A stretch of 64,000 bases of DNA from Geothrix sp. (GCF_030219325.1 NZ_CP126625.1:3274857-3338856); one strand, 5' to 3'. Positions 1 through 8,903 are shown, counted from the first letter of the stretch. Notes: generated by a model not told the origin, from the sequence alone. Numbers and translations: made by a program.

Positions 1-390
1 GTGCCCGAGGATGAGTTCAAGGCCTGGTACTTCGGGGGCGAGGATGCCCCCGAGCCCGGCAAGAGCTTCCGTGCCGCCGAGGCCCACCCCGACCTCAAGG
101 GCATGCCCCAGGGCCTGGCCGTGCTCACGGCCAAGGGCTGCCTCGCCTGCCACTCCGTGGACGGCAAGCCCAAGGTGGGCCCCACCCTGAAGGCCCTCTA
201 CGGCCGCGAAGAGCAGGTCCTCATGGCCGGCACCATGAAGGTGGTCCAGGTGGATGACGCCTACCTGCGGCGATCCATCACGAACCCCACTGATCAGGTG
301 GTCCGCGGCTACCCGAACGCCATGCCCAGGACACAGCTCACCGAACAGGAGCTGGACGAGGTCGTGCGCTACATCAAGACCTTGAACTAG
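1..390 (+). CDS. coxB: Cytochrome c oxidase subunit II, C-terminal part with fused cytochrome c domain (5' end outside window)
   Basis: The reading frame is open from the first base, so the GTG at position 1 is probably an internal Val codon and the protein begins upstream. The first residues (MPEDEFKAWY) resemble the end of the cupredoxin domain of subunit II. They are followed by a c-type cytochrome domain with one heme motif CLACH near residue 47 and a probable Met ligand in the NAMP segment near residue 109. This is the arrangement of caa3-type oxidases, where subunit II carries its own heme c and receives electrons from soluble cytochrome c at the outer face of the membrane. The heme-O synthase gene ctaB follows after 10 bases, which supports a cox operon. 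A free-standing cytochrome c is less likely. The CuA-binding part is not visible in this window. Confidence 0.8.
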   Translation: MPEDEFKAWYFGGEDAPEPGKSFRAAEAHPDLKGMPQGLAVLTAKGCLACHSVDGKPKVGPTLKALYGREEQVLMAGTMKVVQVDDAYLRRSITNPTDQVVRGYPNAMPRTQLTEQELDEVVRYIKTLN

Positions 391-400
391 GAGCGTACCC

Positions 401-1294
401 TTGAGCGTGGCCGCCCTTCCCGCCTCGAAATCCCACCCGGTCTCGACCTTCCTGGAGCTGACCAAGCTCCGCATCTCGGGCGCGTCCACCTTCACGGCGG
501 CGGCGGGCTACGTGGCCTTCCTCCGCGGCGCGGACCTGGGCCTGGTGACGACGCTCCTGGGCATCCTGCTGCTGGCCATGGGCAGCAGCGCCCTGAATGA
601 AGTGCAGGAGCACCGCTTCGATGCCCTGATGCCCCGCACGGCGAACCGGCCCATCCCCCGGGGGGACCTGTCCCCGGCCCAGGCTGCGGTCATCGCCACG
701 GTGATGGCCGTCTGCGGCTTCCTGGTGCTGTGGCTCGCCCACAACCTCACCTCGGCCCTGCTCGGGGCCCTGGCCATGGGCTGGTACAACGGCTTCTACA
801 CCCCCCTGAAGCGCGTCAGCGCCTTCGCCGTGGTGCCGGGCTCCCTCATCGGCGCGCTGCCGCCCGCCATCGGCTGGACGGCCGCCGGCGGCAGCCTGGC
901 CGACCCCTCGGTGCTGGCCCTCGCCTTCGTCTTCTTCATCTGGCAGGTGCCCCACTTCTGGCTGCTGGTGGGCCTCCACGCCGAGGGCTACGAGGAGGCC
1001 GGCTATCCCACCCTGGTGAGCGTCTTCGGGCGCCCCCGGCTGTCGCGCCTCACCTTCACCTGGACCTGCGGCACCGCCGCCGCTTGCGGCCTGCTGCCCA
1101 TGTTTCGGGTGCTGGCATCCTGGCCTGCGGAGCTCATGCTGGGCCTCGGCGCGATCTGGCTCATCGTCGGGTCCCTGCCCCTGCTGAAGCCCGGACAGGA
1201 CGCGGTGCTCTACCGCCGCGTCTTCATGAACATCAACCTGTTCGCCCTGGTGCTCACCGCCGCCGTGATCCTGGATCCCTTCTTCGCCCGCTAG
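401..1294 (+). CDS. ctaB: Protoheme IX farnesyltransferase (heme O synthase)
   Basis: A 297-residue polytopic membrane protein of the UbiA prenyltransferase superfamily. It transfers a farnesyl group to heme b to make heme O for cytochrome oxidase. The first Asp-rich-type motif is NEVQEHRFD (about residues 66-74), followed by RTANRPIPRG; the second conserved region is YTPLKR (about 132-137), then LPPAIGW. The usual NxxxDxxxD has Glu in place of the first Asp. The start is a TTG at 401 with an AGGAG Shine-Dalgarno sequence that overlaps the stop codon of coxB, so the two genes are likely co-translated. The gene is followed within 6 bases by the convergent end of a minus-strand gene. Family assignment is firm; the Asp-to-Glu change is seen directly. 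Confidence 0.95.
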   Translation: MSVAALPASKSHPVSTFLELTKLRISGASTFTAAAGYVAFLRGADLGLVTTLLGILLLAMGSSALNEVQEHRFDALMPRTANRPIPRGDLSPAQAAVIATVMAVCGFLVLWLAHNLTSALLGALAMGWYNGFYTPLKRVSAFAVVPGSLIGALPPAIGWTAAGGSLADPSVLALAFVFFIWQVPHFWLLVGLHAEGYEEAGYPTLVSVFGRPRLSRLTFTWTCGTAAACGLLPMFRVLASWPAELMLGLGAIWLIVGSLPLLKPGQDAVLYRRVFMNINLFALVLTAAVILDPFFAR

Positions 1295-1299
1295 CCCCT

Positions 1300-2061
1300 T
1301 CAGGCCGTCAGGTCGATCCGCGCCCCCTGGGCCTTCGCCCCGTCGCCATCCCGGTCTCCATCGCGGTCCCCCGAAGACGCGGGGGGCGTGGTCGAGGCGG
1401 GTGCGGTGGCTGTGGCGGGAGGAGTGGTCGGAGGCGTCACCGGGGTCGTGCTCCCGGCTTCGTGCCCACGATGGTGATGGTGGTGGCCGCGGGCCTGCTG
1501 GATCTGGCCGAAGGCCTCCTGGGCCGCGGTGAGGTCGCCCTTCTGGAGGGCCGTGGCCAGGGCGGCGAAAGGCCCCTGGGCCGTGGCACCCTGGCCCTCC
1601 CGGGACGAAGGACCGTTCCCCGGCCCCCGGGCCTGGAGTGCCGCGAAGGCGTCCCTGGCCCCGGACAGATCACCTGCCTGCAGGGCCTGCCCGAGCTGAT
1701 CGAACAGGGCCTTCATCTGCTTGAAGGAACCCGCCTCAGAGGCCTCGGCCTCCTCGGTCCGGGGATGATGATGCTCCCGGCGCTGCGCCATCTGGGCGAA
1801 GGCGTCCTGGGCCGCGGCGAGGTCGCCTTTCTGCAGGGCATCCGCCAGGGCCGCGAAGGGGTTCCGGGACGCAGTGCCCCCGGGATCCTGGGATGGGGCC
1901 TCCGGTGCCGAGGCCGGGCGCAGGGCGGCAAAGGCGGTCCGCGCGGCCGAGAGGTCCCCGGCCTGGAGGGCCTGCCCCAGCTGATCGAACAGGGCTTTGC
2001 GCTGGGCCCACGAACTTGGCGGGACCGAGGTGGTGGTGGAGGTGACGCTCAGATCTGACAT
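1300..2061 (-). CDS. His-rich tandem-repeat protein of unknown function
   Basis: A 253-residue protein not assigned to any characterised family. The ATG at 2061 is chosen because it is preceded by GGAGGGG at good spacing; the frame is open further upstream but without such a site. The body consists of two copies of a unit of about 95 residues, each made of two half-repeats (LGQALQAGDL..A..AFAAL and ALQKGDL.AAQ.AF.Q). Each unit ends in a His-rich stretch (EHHHP, then HHHHHRGH). The DNA period is about 285-288 bases. The C-terminus is a Thr/Pro/Ala linker followed by RDGDRDGDG. No signal peptide or membrane segment is evident. The half-repeats look helical (TPR-like in feel, without a match I can name), and the His clusters could bind metal; both are guesses. 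Confidence 0.75.
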   Translation of the reverse strand: MSDLSVTSTTTSVPPSSWAQRKALFDQLGQALQAGDLSAARTAFAALRPASAPEAPSQDPGGTASRNPFAALADALQKGDLAAAQDAFAQMAQRREHHHPRTEEAEASEAGSFKQMKALFDQLGQALQAGDLSGARDAFAALQARGPGNGPSSREGQGATAQGPFAALATALQKGDLTAAQEAFGQIQQARGHHHHHRGHEAGSTTPVTPPTTPPATATAPASTTPPASSGDRDGDRDGDGAKAQGARIDLTA

Positions 2062-2304
2062 GACCCCTCCTTGGGTTCGGTTGGAAGGGGACTCCATTCC
2101 CATTCCTGGCGGCTCGATGTGTATCGGCCACGGCGGGGGCAAGCTTGAGAAAAATTGTCAGCACAGCCGTGTCCGGGATCCGCCTGACCTCCAGCCGGCC
2201 GCCCGAGCGGGAAGGCTCCGGCCCGGCAGAACGGTCGGCGGCCCCTGGGGTACACTCTCGGCCATGCCCCCCCACCGTCCAGCAGGAACCCCCGAGGTCC
2301 ACCC

Positions 2305-5300
2305 GTGGATGTGACCCGTTTCCTCGGCACCCACCGCTACACCTGGCTCACCGAGCTGGGTCGGGGGGAGGGCTGCTCCTGGCACCTGATGCGGCGTGAG
2401 CTGGATGGCACCCGCTTCCTGGCGCAGCTCTGGTCTCCCCTGCCCAACGACCGCGACCTCGACCACATCCGTGACACCTACCTCGCGCGGTTCCTGGATG
2501 CCACGCCCCTGGACCCCGTCATCAGCCACCTGGGTTTCGACGGGGAGCAGGCCTGGTACCTCCAGGCGATCCAGGGCGCGCCGCTGGCCCGGCTCTGGGC
2601 CGGCTGGGGCGAGGCCCAGCGCGAGGCCCTGCTGGCACACCTCGGCGACCAGCTCGGCCGGGATCCCCACCCCCGGTTCCTGCATCCCGAGGTCATCACC
2701 TTCCGGCCCGGCCTCACCCAGGTTCCCCGGGTCATCGGCGAGGCCCCCTGGGGGCTCGAGGTGGTGGCGGGATTCCTGCCGCAGACAGCCCCGGCTCCGG
2801 CCCTGTCCGAGGATCTGCCCTGGAACCACCCGCGGGACCTCTCCGAGCCCATCGCCCGTCCCCTCCGGGGCCGCAGCCAGGAACTCCCCTACCTCAAGTC
2901 CCTCATGCTGGGCTTCAGCGCCCCCATCCCCATGGAACGCATCGTCCTGCTCCAGGGCGAAGAGGGCGTGGGCAAGGAGCACCTGGCGGCCTTCGCCTGC
3001 GCCGTGGCTGAAGGGGAAGGGATCTGGGTCCACCACCTGGCGGCCTCCGCCGACGAGTCCCCGGGGCGCTTCCTGGGTCGGCTCCTCGAGGCCCTGCTCG
3101 GCGGCAGCGAAGTGGATTTCTACGCGGAGCGGCCCGAGGCCGCCAAGACCCTCTCCCTGCGGGTCCAGGCCTTCGCCTTCCTCACCGGGGGGCGCCACGT
3201 GAACGGCCAGGAGACCGGGCCCGAGCCGGAGGAGGTCAAGGCGGCCCTGGAGGCCCTGGATTTCGCCGGCCTCCTGCATCACCGCCTCATCCACCTCTCC
3301 GGCCTGGACCGCGCCACGCCCGGCGTGCTGACCCTCATCCGGGAACTGGTCCATGCCTCCTCCCTGCCCTGGCTGCTCTCCCTCACCACCGGGGCCCAGG
3401 GGGCGGGCCTGAGACCCCTCATCGCGCAGCTGCGCGGCGAACAGGCGGCGGCGGTGGTGGGCGTGAACCGGCTGGAGGACGAGGATCTGCGCCTGGTGCT
3501 GGAGGACCTGCTGGGCCGACACGACCTGCCCGAGTCCTTCCGCACCGACCTGATCACCCAGAGCCTCGGCAATCCCGGGCTGCTCCGGAACTTCCTGGAA
3601 CTGGCCCACCAGTCCGGGACCCTCACCTGGGATCGGAACCAGTGGTTCCTGGTGCCGGGCCAGCCCACGACCCTGCGGGCCGAAGAAGACCTGATGCGCC
3701 AGATCTTCCTCGGCCGCCTCCAGCGGCTGACGGCAGCCTCGGCCACCCTGGTGCGCCTGCTGGCCCTGGCCGAGCGGCCGCTGCCCACCAGCGCCCTGGG
3801 GCGGCTGCTCGGCCTCCAGGACGAGGCCCTGGAAGATGCGCTGCACGGCGCCGTGGGGTCCCGGCTGGCCCAGCTCCAGCGCGGCCACGCCCTGATCCCC
3901 GACCCGCGCTGGCGGGAGCTGGTGCTGGGCCACACGCCCCAGCCGGAGCTCAAGCGGCTGGCCCGGGCCCTGTCCGCGGCCTTCCAGGAGCAGGGCTGGG
4001 ACTGCCCCGTGCCCCTGCAATCCCTGGCCTCGGACGAGGCCACGGCGCTGGCCTCGGTGCTCACCTCGCTCGACCACGCGACCAGTGGCTCCCCGGAGGA
4101 GGTGCGGCGGATCGTGGGTCAGGCCCTCCAGCTCAGGCCGGCGCCCCGGGAGGAGGCCCGTCTCCACGAGCATCTGGCGGACGCCTGGGCCGCGGGCGTC
4201 CGCCTTCCCGAGGAGGTCGCGGAGCGCTCCCCCTACGAGGAGGCCCTGCTGTCCCTGGGCCGGGCCCTCGGGGCCCTGGCCCATGGCGCCAACGACGACG
4301 AGAGCCGCCTCACCGCCGCCCGCCTCTTCCGCAAGCGGGCCACCCTGCTCCTGCGCCTGCGGCGGCCGGCCGAGGCCCAGGAGGCGCTCCAGTTCGCCTC
4401 CGAACGGCTGACCGATCACCCCCTGCATCCCGAACAGCCCCGCCTGCGCCTGGCCCTCGGGCAGCTGCACCTGCTCCAGGGCCACCTCACCAAGGGCATC
4501 CGCGCCCTGGAGGAGGGGCTGCATCCCCAGGGTGGCTTCAAGCCCCTGCCCCAGGACCAGGCGGCCCTTCTGCTCGCCCTCGGGCAGGCCCTGGCCGGCC
4601 AGTCCCAGTTCCTCCGGGCCGCCTCCATGCTGCAGTCGGCCCAGCGGATGCTCGAGCACGCCCAGGGGTTCCGCAGCCTGGTCTCCGTGCAGATCGCCCT
4701 GGCCCAGGTCCGGCTCGCACAGGGCCAGTCCGAGGCCTGCATCCACCTCCTGCGGGAGGCCCTCCAGACCGCCCGGATGCAGGGTGACACCACCCTCCAG
4801 GCCAAGGGACACCTCGCGCTCGGCATGGTCCGCAGCCTCCAGCAGTTCCTCGGCCCCGCCCTGTCCCACCTGGACCGGGCCCTGGCCCGGGCGCAGCGCC
4901 TGGGCGACGCGGCCCTGGTCTCCCTCATCCAGATCTGGCGGGCCCGCACCTTCGCCGCCATGGGCGATTCCGTGGCCGCCGACCACGCCCAGTTCGAGGC
5001 CCTGGCCACCCAGCCGCCGCTCCTGTCGCCCGAGGAGCAGGGGGACCACCTCTTCCTCCAGGGCGAGGTCGCCCGCTTCCGCAGTGCCTGGCGGGACACG
5101 GCCCGCCTCTTCCGGGCCGCGGCTGAGCACTACGAATCCACGGGCCTGCTCTGGCGCCAGCGCCTCGCCCAGCTCCGCTACAGCCAGGCCGTGGCCCGGG
5201 AGGCCCGCCAGTCGCGTCTCGAGGCTCCCGAGCAGGGCTGGGCGATCCTGGAGAACCTGAAGGGGCCCGTCGAGGGCTCCGGGTCACGGTGGCTCGACCT

Positions 5301-5709
5301 GGAGTGGCACCGCGCCCACGCCCTGCTGCTGTCCACGGTCCCGGCCACCGAGGCCGTGGCGCTGGAGTCGCTGGAAGCCTGGAGCGAGGTCCAGGCCGCG
5401 GCCCGGGACCTGCAGTTCCCCGCGCTGATCCTCGAGGCCAGCGCCGAGGGCGCCCAGCTGCTGCTGCAGCGGGGCGAGAAGCTGGGGGCCCGGGCCCGCA
5501 TGCAGGACGCCTTCCCCAGCTTCCAGCAGCTGTGGGCCCGGCTCCCCGAGGGTCAGGAGACCAGCTTCCTGGGCCGGGAGGACCTCCACCGCTTCCGCCA
5601 GACCGTGGAGGCCGTGGGCCTCCGGTTCATCCAGCCCGAGCGGGCCGATCCGCTGGTGGACTGGACGCCCACCCAGATGAACCTGCCTGCCTTTCCCGAT
5701 CCGGGATGA
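2305..5709 (+). CDS. Large regulator-like protein: degenerate kinase-like domain, STAND-type ATPase-like domain, helical repeats
   Basis: A 1134-residue soluble protein starting at a GTG with GAGGT upstream. Residues 1-170 resemble the N-lobe and hinge of a Ser/Thr kinase (YTWLTELGRGEGCSWH as a glycine-rich loop), but the beta-3 Lys and the HRD and DFG motifs are not found. Around residues 180-480 lies an AAA/NACHT-like region with a P-loop-like GEEGVGKEH near residue 217; the Ser/Thr after Lys is replaced by Glu. The Walker B candidate LIHLSGLD near residue 331 also departs from consensus. From about residue 600 to 1050 the sequence is Ala/Leu/Arg/Gln-rich with TPR-like helical repeats. The order resembles PknK/AcoK- or MalT-like regulators, but no DNA-binding domain is visible at the C-terminus. 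Architecture is inferred by eye; the partner and signal are unknown. Confidence 0.75.
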   Translation: MDVTRFLGTHRYTWLTELGRGEGCSWHLMRRELDGTRFLAQLWSPLPNDRDLDHIRDTYLARFLDATPLDPVISHLGFDGEQAWYLQAIQGAPLARLWAGWGEAQREALLAHLGDQLGRDPHPRFLHPEVITFRPGLTQVPRVIGEAPWGLEVVAGFLPQTAPAPALSEDLPWNHPRDLSEPIARPLRGRSQELPYLKSLMLGFSAPIPMERIVLLQGEEGVGKEHLAAFACAVAEGEGIWVHHLAASADESPGRFLGRLLEALLGGSEVDFYAERPEAAKTLSLRVQAFAFLTGGRHVNGQETGPEPEEVKAALEALDFAGLLHHRLIHLSGLDRATPGVLTLIRELVHASSLPWLLSLTTGAQGAGLRPLIAQLRGEQAAAVVGVNRLEDEDLRLVLEDLLGRHDLPESFRTDLITQSLGNPGLLRNFLELAHQSGTLTWDRNQWFLVPGQPTTLRAEEDLMRQIFLGRLQRLTAASATLVRLLALAERPLPTSALGRLLGLQDEALEDALHGAVGSRLAQLQRGHALIPDPRWRELVLGHTPQPELKRLARALSAAFQEQGWDCPVPLQSLASDEATALASVLTSLDHATSGSPEEVRRIVGQALQLRPAPREEARLHEHLADAWAAGVRLPEEVAERSPYEEALLSLGRALGALAHGANDDESRLTAARLFRKRATLLLRLRRPAEAQEALQFASERLTDHPLHPEQPRLRLALGQLHLLQGHLTKGIRALEEGLHPQGGFKPLPQDQAALLLALGQALAGQSQFLRAASMLQSAQRMLEHAQGFRSLVSVQIALAQVRLAQGQSEACIHLLREALQTARMQGDTTLQAKGHLALGMVRSLQQFLGPALSHLDRALARAQRLGDAALVSLIQIWRARTFAAMGDSVAADHAQFEALATQPPLLSPEEQGDHLFLQGEVARFRSAWRDTARLFRAAAEHYESTGLLWRQRLAQLRYSQAVAREARQSRLEAPEQGWAILENLKGPVEGSGSRWLDLEWHRAHALLLSTVPATEAVALESLEAWSEVQAAARDLQFPALILEASAEGAQLLLQRGEKLGARARMQDAFPSFQQLWARLPEGQETSFLGREDLHRFRQTVEAVGLRFIQPERADPLVDWTPTQMNLPAFPDPG

Positions 5710-5717
5710 AAGACTTG

Positions 5718-5982
5718 GACAGGATTAACAAGATTAAAAGCTTGATTAACAGGATTTAAATGCAAACAATTTCAATCAACCGCAGATGTCGCAGATGTCG
5801 CAGATTCACGCAGATGAAAAATTGGAGACAGACTTTTGTGCTGGGGCTGTGACCCATCTGCGTCATCTGCGTCATCTGCGGTTTCAATGTTTGATCCTGA
5901 AATCCATCCAGCCGCGTGACGCCGAAAACAGGGTGGGTTTTTAATCCTGTTAATCCATCTTTTCAATCCCGTTAATCCTGTC
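5718..5982. repeat. AT-rich nested inverted-repeat element (non-coding)
   Basis: This accounts for most of the 330-base gap before panB. The outer arms are GACAGGATTAAC-type words at 5718-5757 and their reverse complements (GTTAATCCTGTC type) at 5943-5982. The inner arms are three head-to-tail CGCAGATGT-type words plus a fourth CGCAGATG at 5781-5817, mirrored by three CATCTGCGT-type words at 5855-5880. The core between them (about 5820-5854) is unique. Base composition is clearly lower in GC than the flanking genes, and the short frames across it do not look like proteins. The symmetric layout suggests a mobile or structured intergenic repeat. Similar CGCAGATGACGCAGAT-type words occur between genes in other bacteria as far as I recall, but I could not check this. 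Confidence 0.75.
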
Positions 5983-6039
5983 TCCGCCTTTTGGTGGTTT
6001 CATAGAAGCCCCAGGCTTCGACCTTCCAGCGGAGACCCC

Positions 6040-6903
6040 ATGAGCCACCTGCCCGCCGATTCGCGCGCCCGCATCACCCTGTCCCAAGTCCATACCTGGC
6101 ATCGCTCAGGACGGAAGCTGGTGATGGTCACCGCCTATGACGCCGCCACCGCCCGCATCGCGGACGCCGCAGGGGTGGACGTCATCCTTGTGGGGGACAG
6201 CGTGGGGAATGTCTGCCTGGGCTTCGAGAACACGCTGCCCGTGAGCATGGCCATGATGAACCACCACCTGGAGGCCGTGGCCCGCACCCGCCCCAACGCC
6301 ATGCTGGTGGCCGACCTGCCCTACCTGAGCTTCCACCTGAGCGTGGAGGACACCCTGCGCAATGCCGGGGGCTTCCTCCAGCGGGGAGCCCAGGCCGTGA
6401 AGCTCGAGGGGGGTGCCAAGCGCCTGCCCATGATCCACGCGCTCATCGACGCGGAGATCCCCGTCATGGGCCACCTGGGCCTCACCCCCCAGAGCGTGAA
6501 CCCCATGGGCGGCTTCAAGGTGCAGGGCAAGCACAAAGCCGAGGCCCTGCGCCTGCTGGAGGATGCGCAGAAGCTGCAGGACGCGGGGTGCTTTGCCCTG
6601 GTGTTGGAAGGCATCCCGGCGGAATTGGCGGCCAAGGTCACCGAGACCATCGAGATTCCCACCATCGGCATCGGGGCCGGCCCCCACTGCTCGGGTCAGG
6701 TGCTGGTCTTCCACGATGTGCTGGGCCTGCTGCCCGGCACCTCCCCGAAATTCGTCCGACGCTATGCCGAAGGATTCGAAGACCTACGGGTCGCCTTGGC
6801 CACCTGGGCCGAGGATGTGCGGGGGGGAGGGTTCCCGGATGAGCGGGAATCCTATACCCTTCCAGAAGCCGTTCGTCCGGCTTTGACCCAGTGGCGCCCC
6901 TAG
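6040..6903 (+). CDS. panB: 3-methyl-2-oxobutanoate hydroxymethyltransferase (ketopantoate hydroxymethyltransferase)
   Basis: A 287-residue protein of normal length for PanB, the first committed enzyme of pantothenate synthesis: alpha-ketoisovalerate plus methylene-tetrahydrofolate gives ketopantoate. Conserved stretches are visible: MVTAYDAATARIAD near the start, VGDSVGN (metal-binding Asp) near residue 50, KLEGG near residue 120, and GHLGLTPQSV followed by the IGIGAGP loop near residue 208. A TIM-barrel cytosolic enzyme. The ATG follows CGGAGA at good spacing; a small hairpin GAAGCC-CCA-GGCTTC lies at 6005-6019 in the leader. panC follows after 46 bases, which makes a pan cluster. Identity is firm. 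Confidence 0.97.
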   Translation: MSHLPADSRARITLSQVHTWHRSGRKLVMVTAYDAATARIADAAGVDVILVGDSVGNVCLGFENTLPVSMAMMNHHLEAVARTRPNAMLVADLPYLSFHLSVEDTLRNAGGFLQRGAQAVKLEGGAKRLPMIHALIDAEIPVMGHLGLTPQSVNPMGGFKVQGKHKAEALRLLEDAQKLQDAGCFALVLEGIPAELAAKVTETIEIPTIGIGAGPHCSGQVLVFHDVLGLLPGTSPKFVRRYAEGFEDLRVALATWAEDVRGGGFPDERESYTLPEAVRPALTQWRP

Positions 6904-6949
6904 GGGCCCCCTTGGTAAGCTGGCAGGTGTCTTCTGAAGGATCCCGCTT

Positions 6950-7828
6950 TTGTCCATGCGAGTTGTCCGTACCATCGCTGATTTACGAGCCCTGCTCCGT
7001 CCCTTGAGGGAAGCAGGGAAGCGGATCGGCTTCGTCCCCACCATGGGTTTCCTCCACGAGGGCCACGCGGCCCTGATCCGTCAGAGCGCCGCCCGCTGCG
7101 ATGCCACCGTGGTGTCGATCTTCGTGAACCCCACCCAGTTCGGGCCCAGCGAGGACCTGGCCAGCTACCCCAAGGACCTGGAGCGGGACCAGAACCTCTG
7201 CCTGGAAGCCGGCACCACCGTGCTCTTCCTCCCCGAGGCCGCCGAGATCTACCCCACGGGCTTCCAGACCCACGTGGAACCCGGCCGCCTGGCCGACCCC
7301 CTCTGCGGGCGCTTCCGCCCCGGCCACTTCCGCGGGGTTGCCACCGTGGTGGCCAAGCTCTTCAACATGGTCGAGCCCGACCTGGCCTTCTTCGGCCAGA
7401 AGGACTTCCAGCAGACCGTGGTCATCCGGCGCACGGCCCGGGACCTGAACCTGCCCGTGGACGTGGTGGTGGTCCCCACGGTCCGGGAGGCCGATGGTCT
7501 GGCCCTGAGCAGCCGCAACACCTACCTCGACGAGGATGCCCGGCGCCGGGCGCTCCGGCTGAGCGAGGGCCTGCTGGCCGCGAAGGCCGCCTTCGATGGC
7601 GGGGAGCGGGACGCCGCCAGGCTGGTCGAGATCGCCCGGAAACCCCTCGCCGGGGTGGATTCCGTCCAGTACCTCGAACTGGTCGACACCCAGAACCTGG
7701 AGCCCATCCAGGGCCAGGTGGACCGCAGTGCCGCCCTTTGCGTGGCGGCCTATGTCGGCAGCACCCGGCTCATCGACAACGTGCTGCTCACCCCCCCCAT
7801 CACCGAGGCCACGACCAGCCCCGCCTGA
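6950..7828 (+). CDS. panC: Pantothenate synthetase (pantoate-beta-alanine ligase)
   Basis: A 292-residue cytosolic enzyme that joins pantoate and beta-alanine with ATP by way of a pantoyl-adenylate. The HIGH-like motif appears as MGFLHEGHAAL (about residues 31-41), the pantoate/ATP site as FGQKDFQQ (about 147-154), and the KMSKS-like segment as LSSRNTYL (about 184-191). The TTG at 6950 is preferred because GAAGGA lies 8-9 bases upstream; the in-frame ATG at 6956 would be 15 bases away. It follows panB and precedes panD, separated from the latter by a small secreted-protein gene. Identity is firm; the start is likely but not proven. Confidence 0.96.
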   Translation: MSMRVVRTIADLRALLRPLREAGKRIGFVPTMGFLHEGHAALIRQSAARCDATVVSIFVNPTQFGPSEDLASYPKDLERDQNLCLEAGTTVLFLPEAAEIYPTGFQTHVEPGRLADPLCGRFRPGHFRGVATVVAKLFNMVEPDLAFFGQKDFQQTVVIRRTARDLNLPVDVVVVPTVREADGLALSSRNTYLDEDARRRALRLSEGLLAAKAAFDGGERDAARLVEIARKPLAGVDSVQYLELVDTQNLEPIQGQVDRSAALCVAAYVGSTRLIDNVLLTPPITEATTSPA

Positions 7829-7931
7829 CCCCGCACGGCCGGCTCATCCGATCGGCGTATGGTCCTGCCCTCAGAATGAACCTAGGCTGGGGGTGCCCTG
7901 CTGTCTGAGGCCCCTTGCCCTGGAGTCGCCC

Positions 7932-8414
7932 ATGTTCCGTCCCTGCCTGACCGTCGGCCTGATCGCCGCCATGGCCCTGCCCGCCCTCGCCCGCCCAGAC
8001 CGCCCGGAAGACAAGGAGCGCCGCCGGGAGTGGAAGGAGGAGCAGAAGGAGGACCGCCACTACTGGAAAGAGCACGACCGCCGCGAGCGGGAGTACTGGA
8101 AGGAGCGGGAGGGCCGCGACCACCACGCCCACCGCTATGAGGACGACCGGGACCACGACCGTGGCCGTCGCCATGTCGCCCCGCCCTGGATGAACGGCTA
8201 TTGGCGGTCGGACGAGACCCGGCGCTACGTGGCCCTGGTGCCGGGTGATCCCTCCCGCATGTATGTCTTCCTGGACGGCCGCTGGGTGCTGCGCCAGGTC
8301 CGGGACCCGAGGGCCCGTCTGGACCTGGAGGGCGCCTTCCGCCTGCCCATGGCCCCCCCGCCCATCGCCCCGCCCCGGATCGGGCTGGATCTGCACGTGG
8401 TGCTGTTCAATTGA
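7932..8414 (+). CDS. Small secreted protein with a highly charged segment, unknown function
   Basis: A 160-residue protein with a clear Sec signal peptide (MFRPCLTVGLIAAMALPALA, residues 1-20). Mature residues 22-75 are extremely rich in Arg, Glu, Lys, His and Tyr with repeated REYWKE/HYWKEH words. A more ordinary region follows: PPWMNGYWRSDETRRYVALVPGDP and VFLDGRWVLRQ, ending in a Pro-rich tail and LHVVLFN. The charged part resembles periplasmic RcnB-type proteins in composition, but I do not claim homology. The gene sits between panC and panD without an obvious link to pantothenate synthesis. The ATG at 7932 is the one that gives the signal peptide; the frame is open further upstream. Confidence 0.7.
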   Translation: MFRPCLTVGLIAAMALPALARPDRPEDKERRREWKEEQKEDRHYWKEHDRREREYWKEREGRDHHAHRYEDDRDHDRGRRHVAPPWMNGYWRSDETRRYVALVPGDPSRMYVFLDGRWVLRQVRDPRARLDLEGAFRLPMAPPPIAPPRIGLDLHVVLFN

Positions 8415-8428
8415 GTAGGTAAAAATCG

Positions 8429-8461
8429 AGCATGGACCCGGGGTAATCCTGGGTCCATGCT
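8429..8461. other. 11-bp inverted repeat (hairpin) upstream of panD
   Basis: AGCATGGACCC at 8429-8439 is mirrored perfectly by GGGTCCATGCT at 8451-8461, with an 11-base loop. Read on the plus strand it is not followed by a T-run; read on the minus strand it is followed by CGATTTTT. It lies between the end of the secreted-protein gene and the panD start, so it may slow transcription or act as a leader structure. No minus-strand gene here needs a terminator. Confidence 0.5.
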
Positions 8462-8504
8462 TATGCGTTGGCCGGGACTCCACGGAGCCTGGACCGGAGG
8501 ATGC

Positions 8505-8903
<399 letters not shown>

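Noticed and set aside
5781-5880. Short direct repeats that might be a CRISPR array
   Set aside because: The words are 9 bases long and head to tail without spacers, and the second set is in inverted orientation. No cas genes are present.
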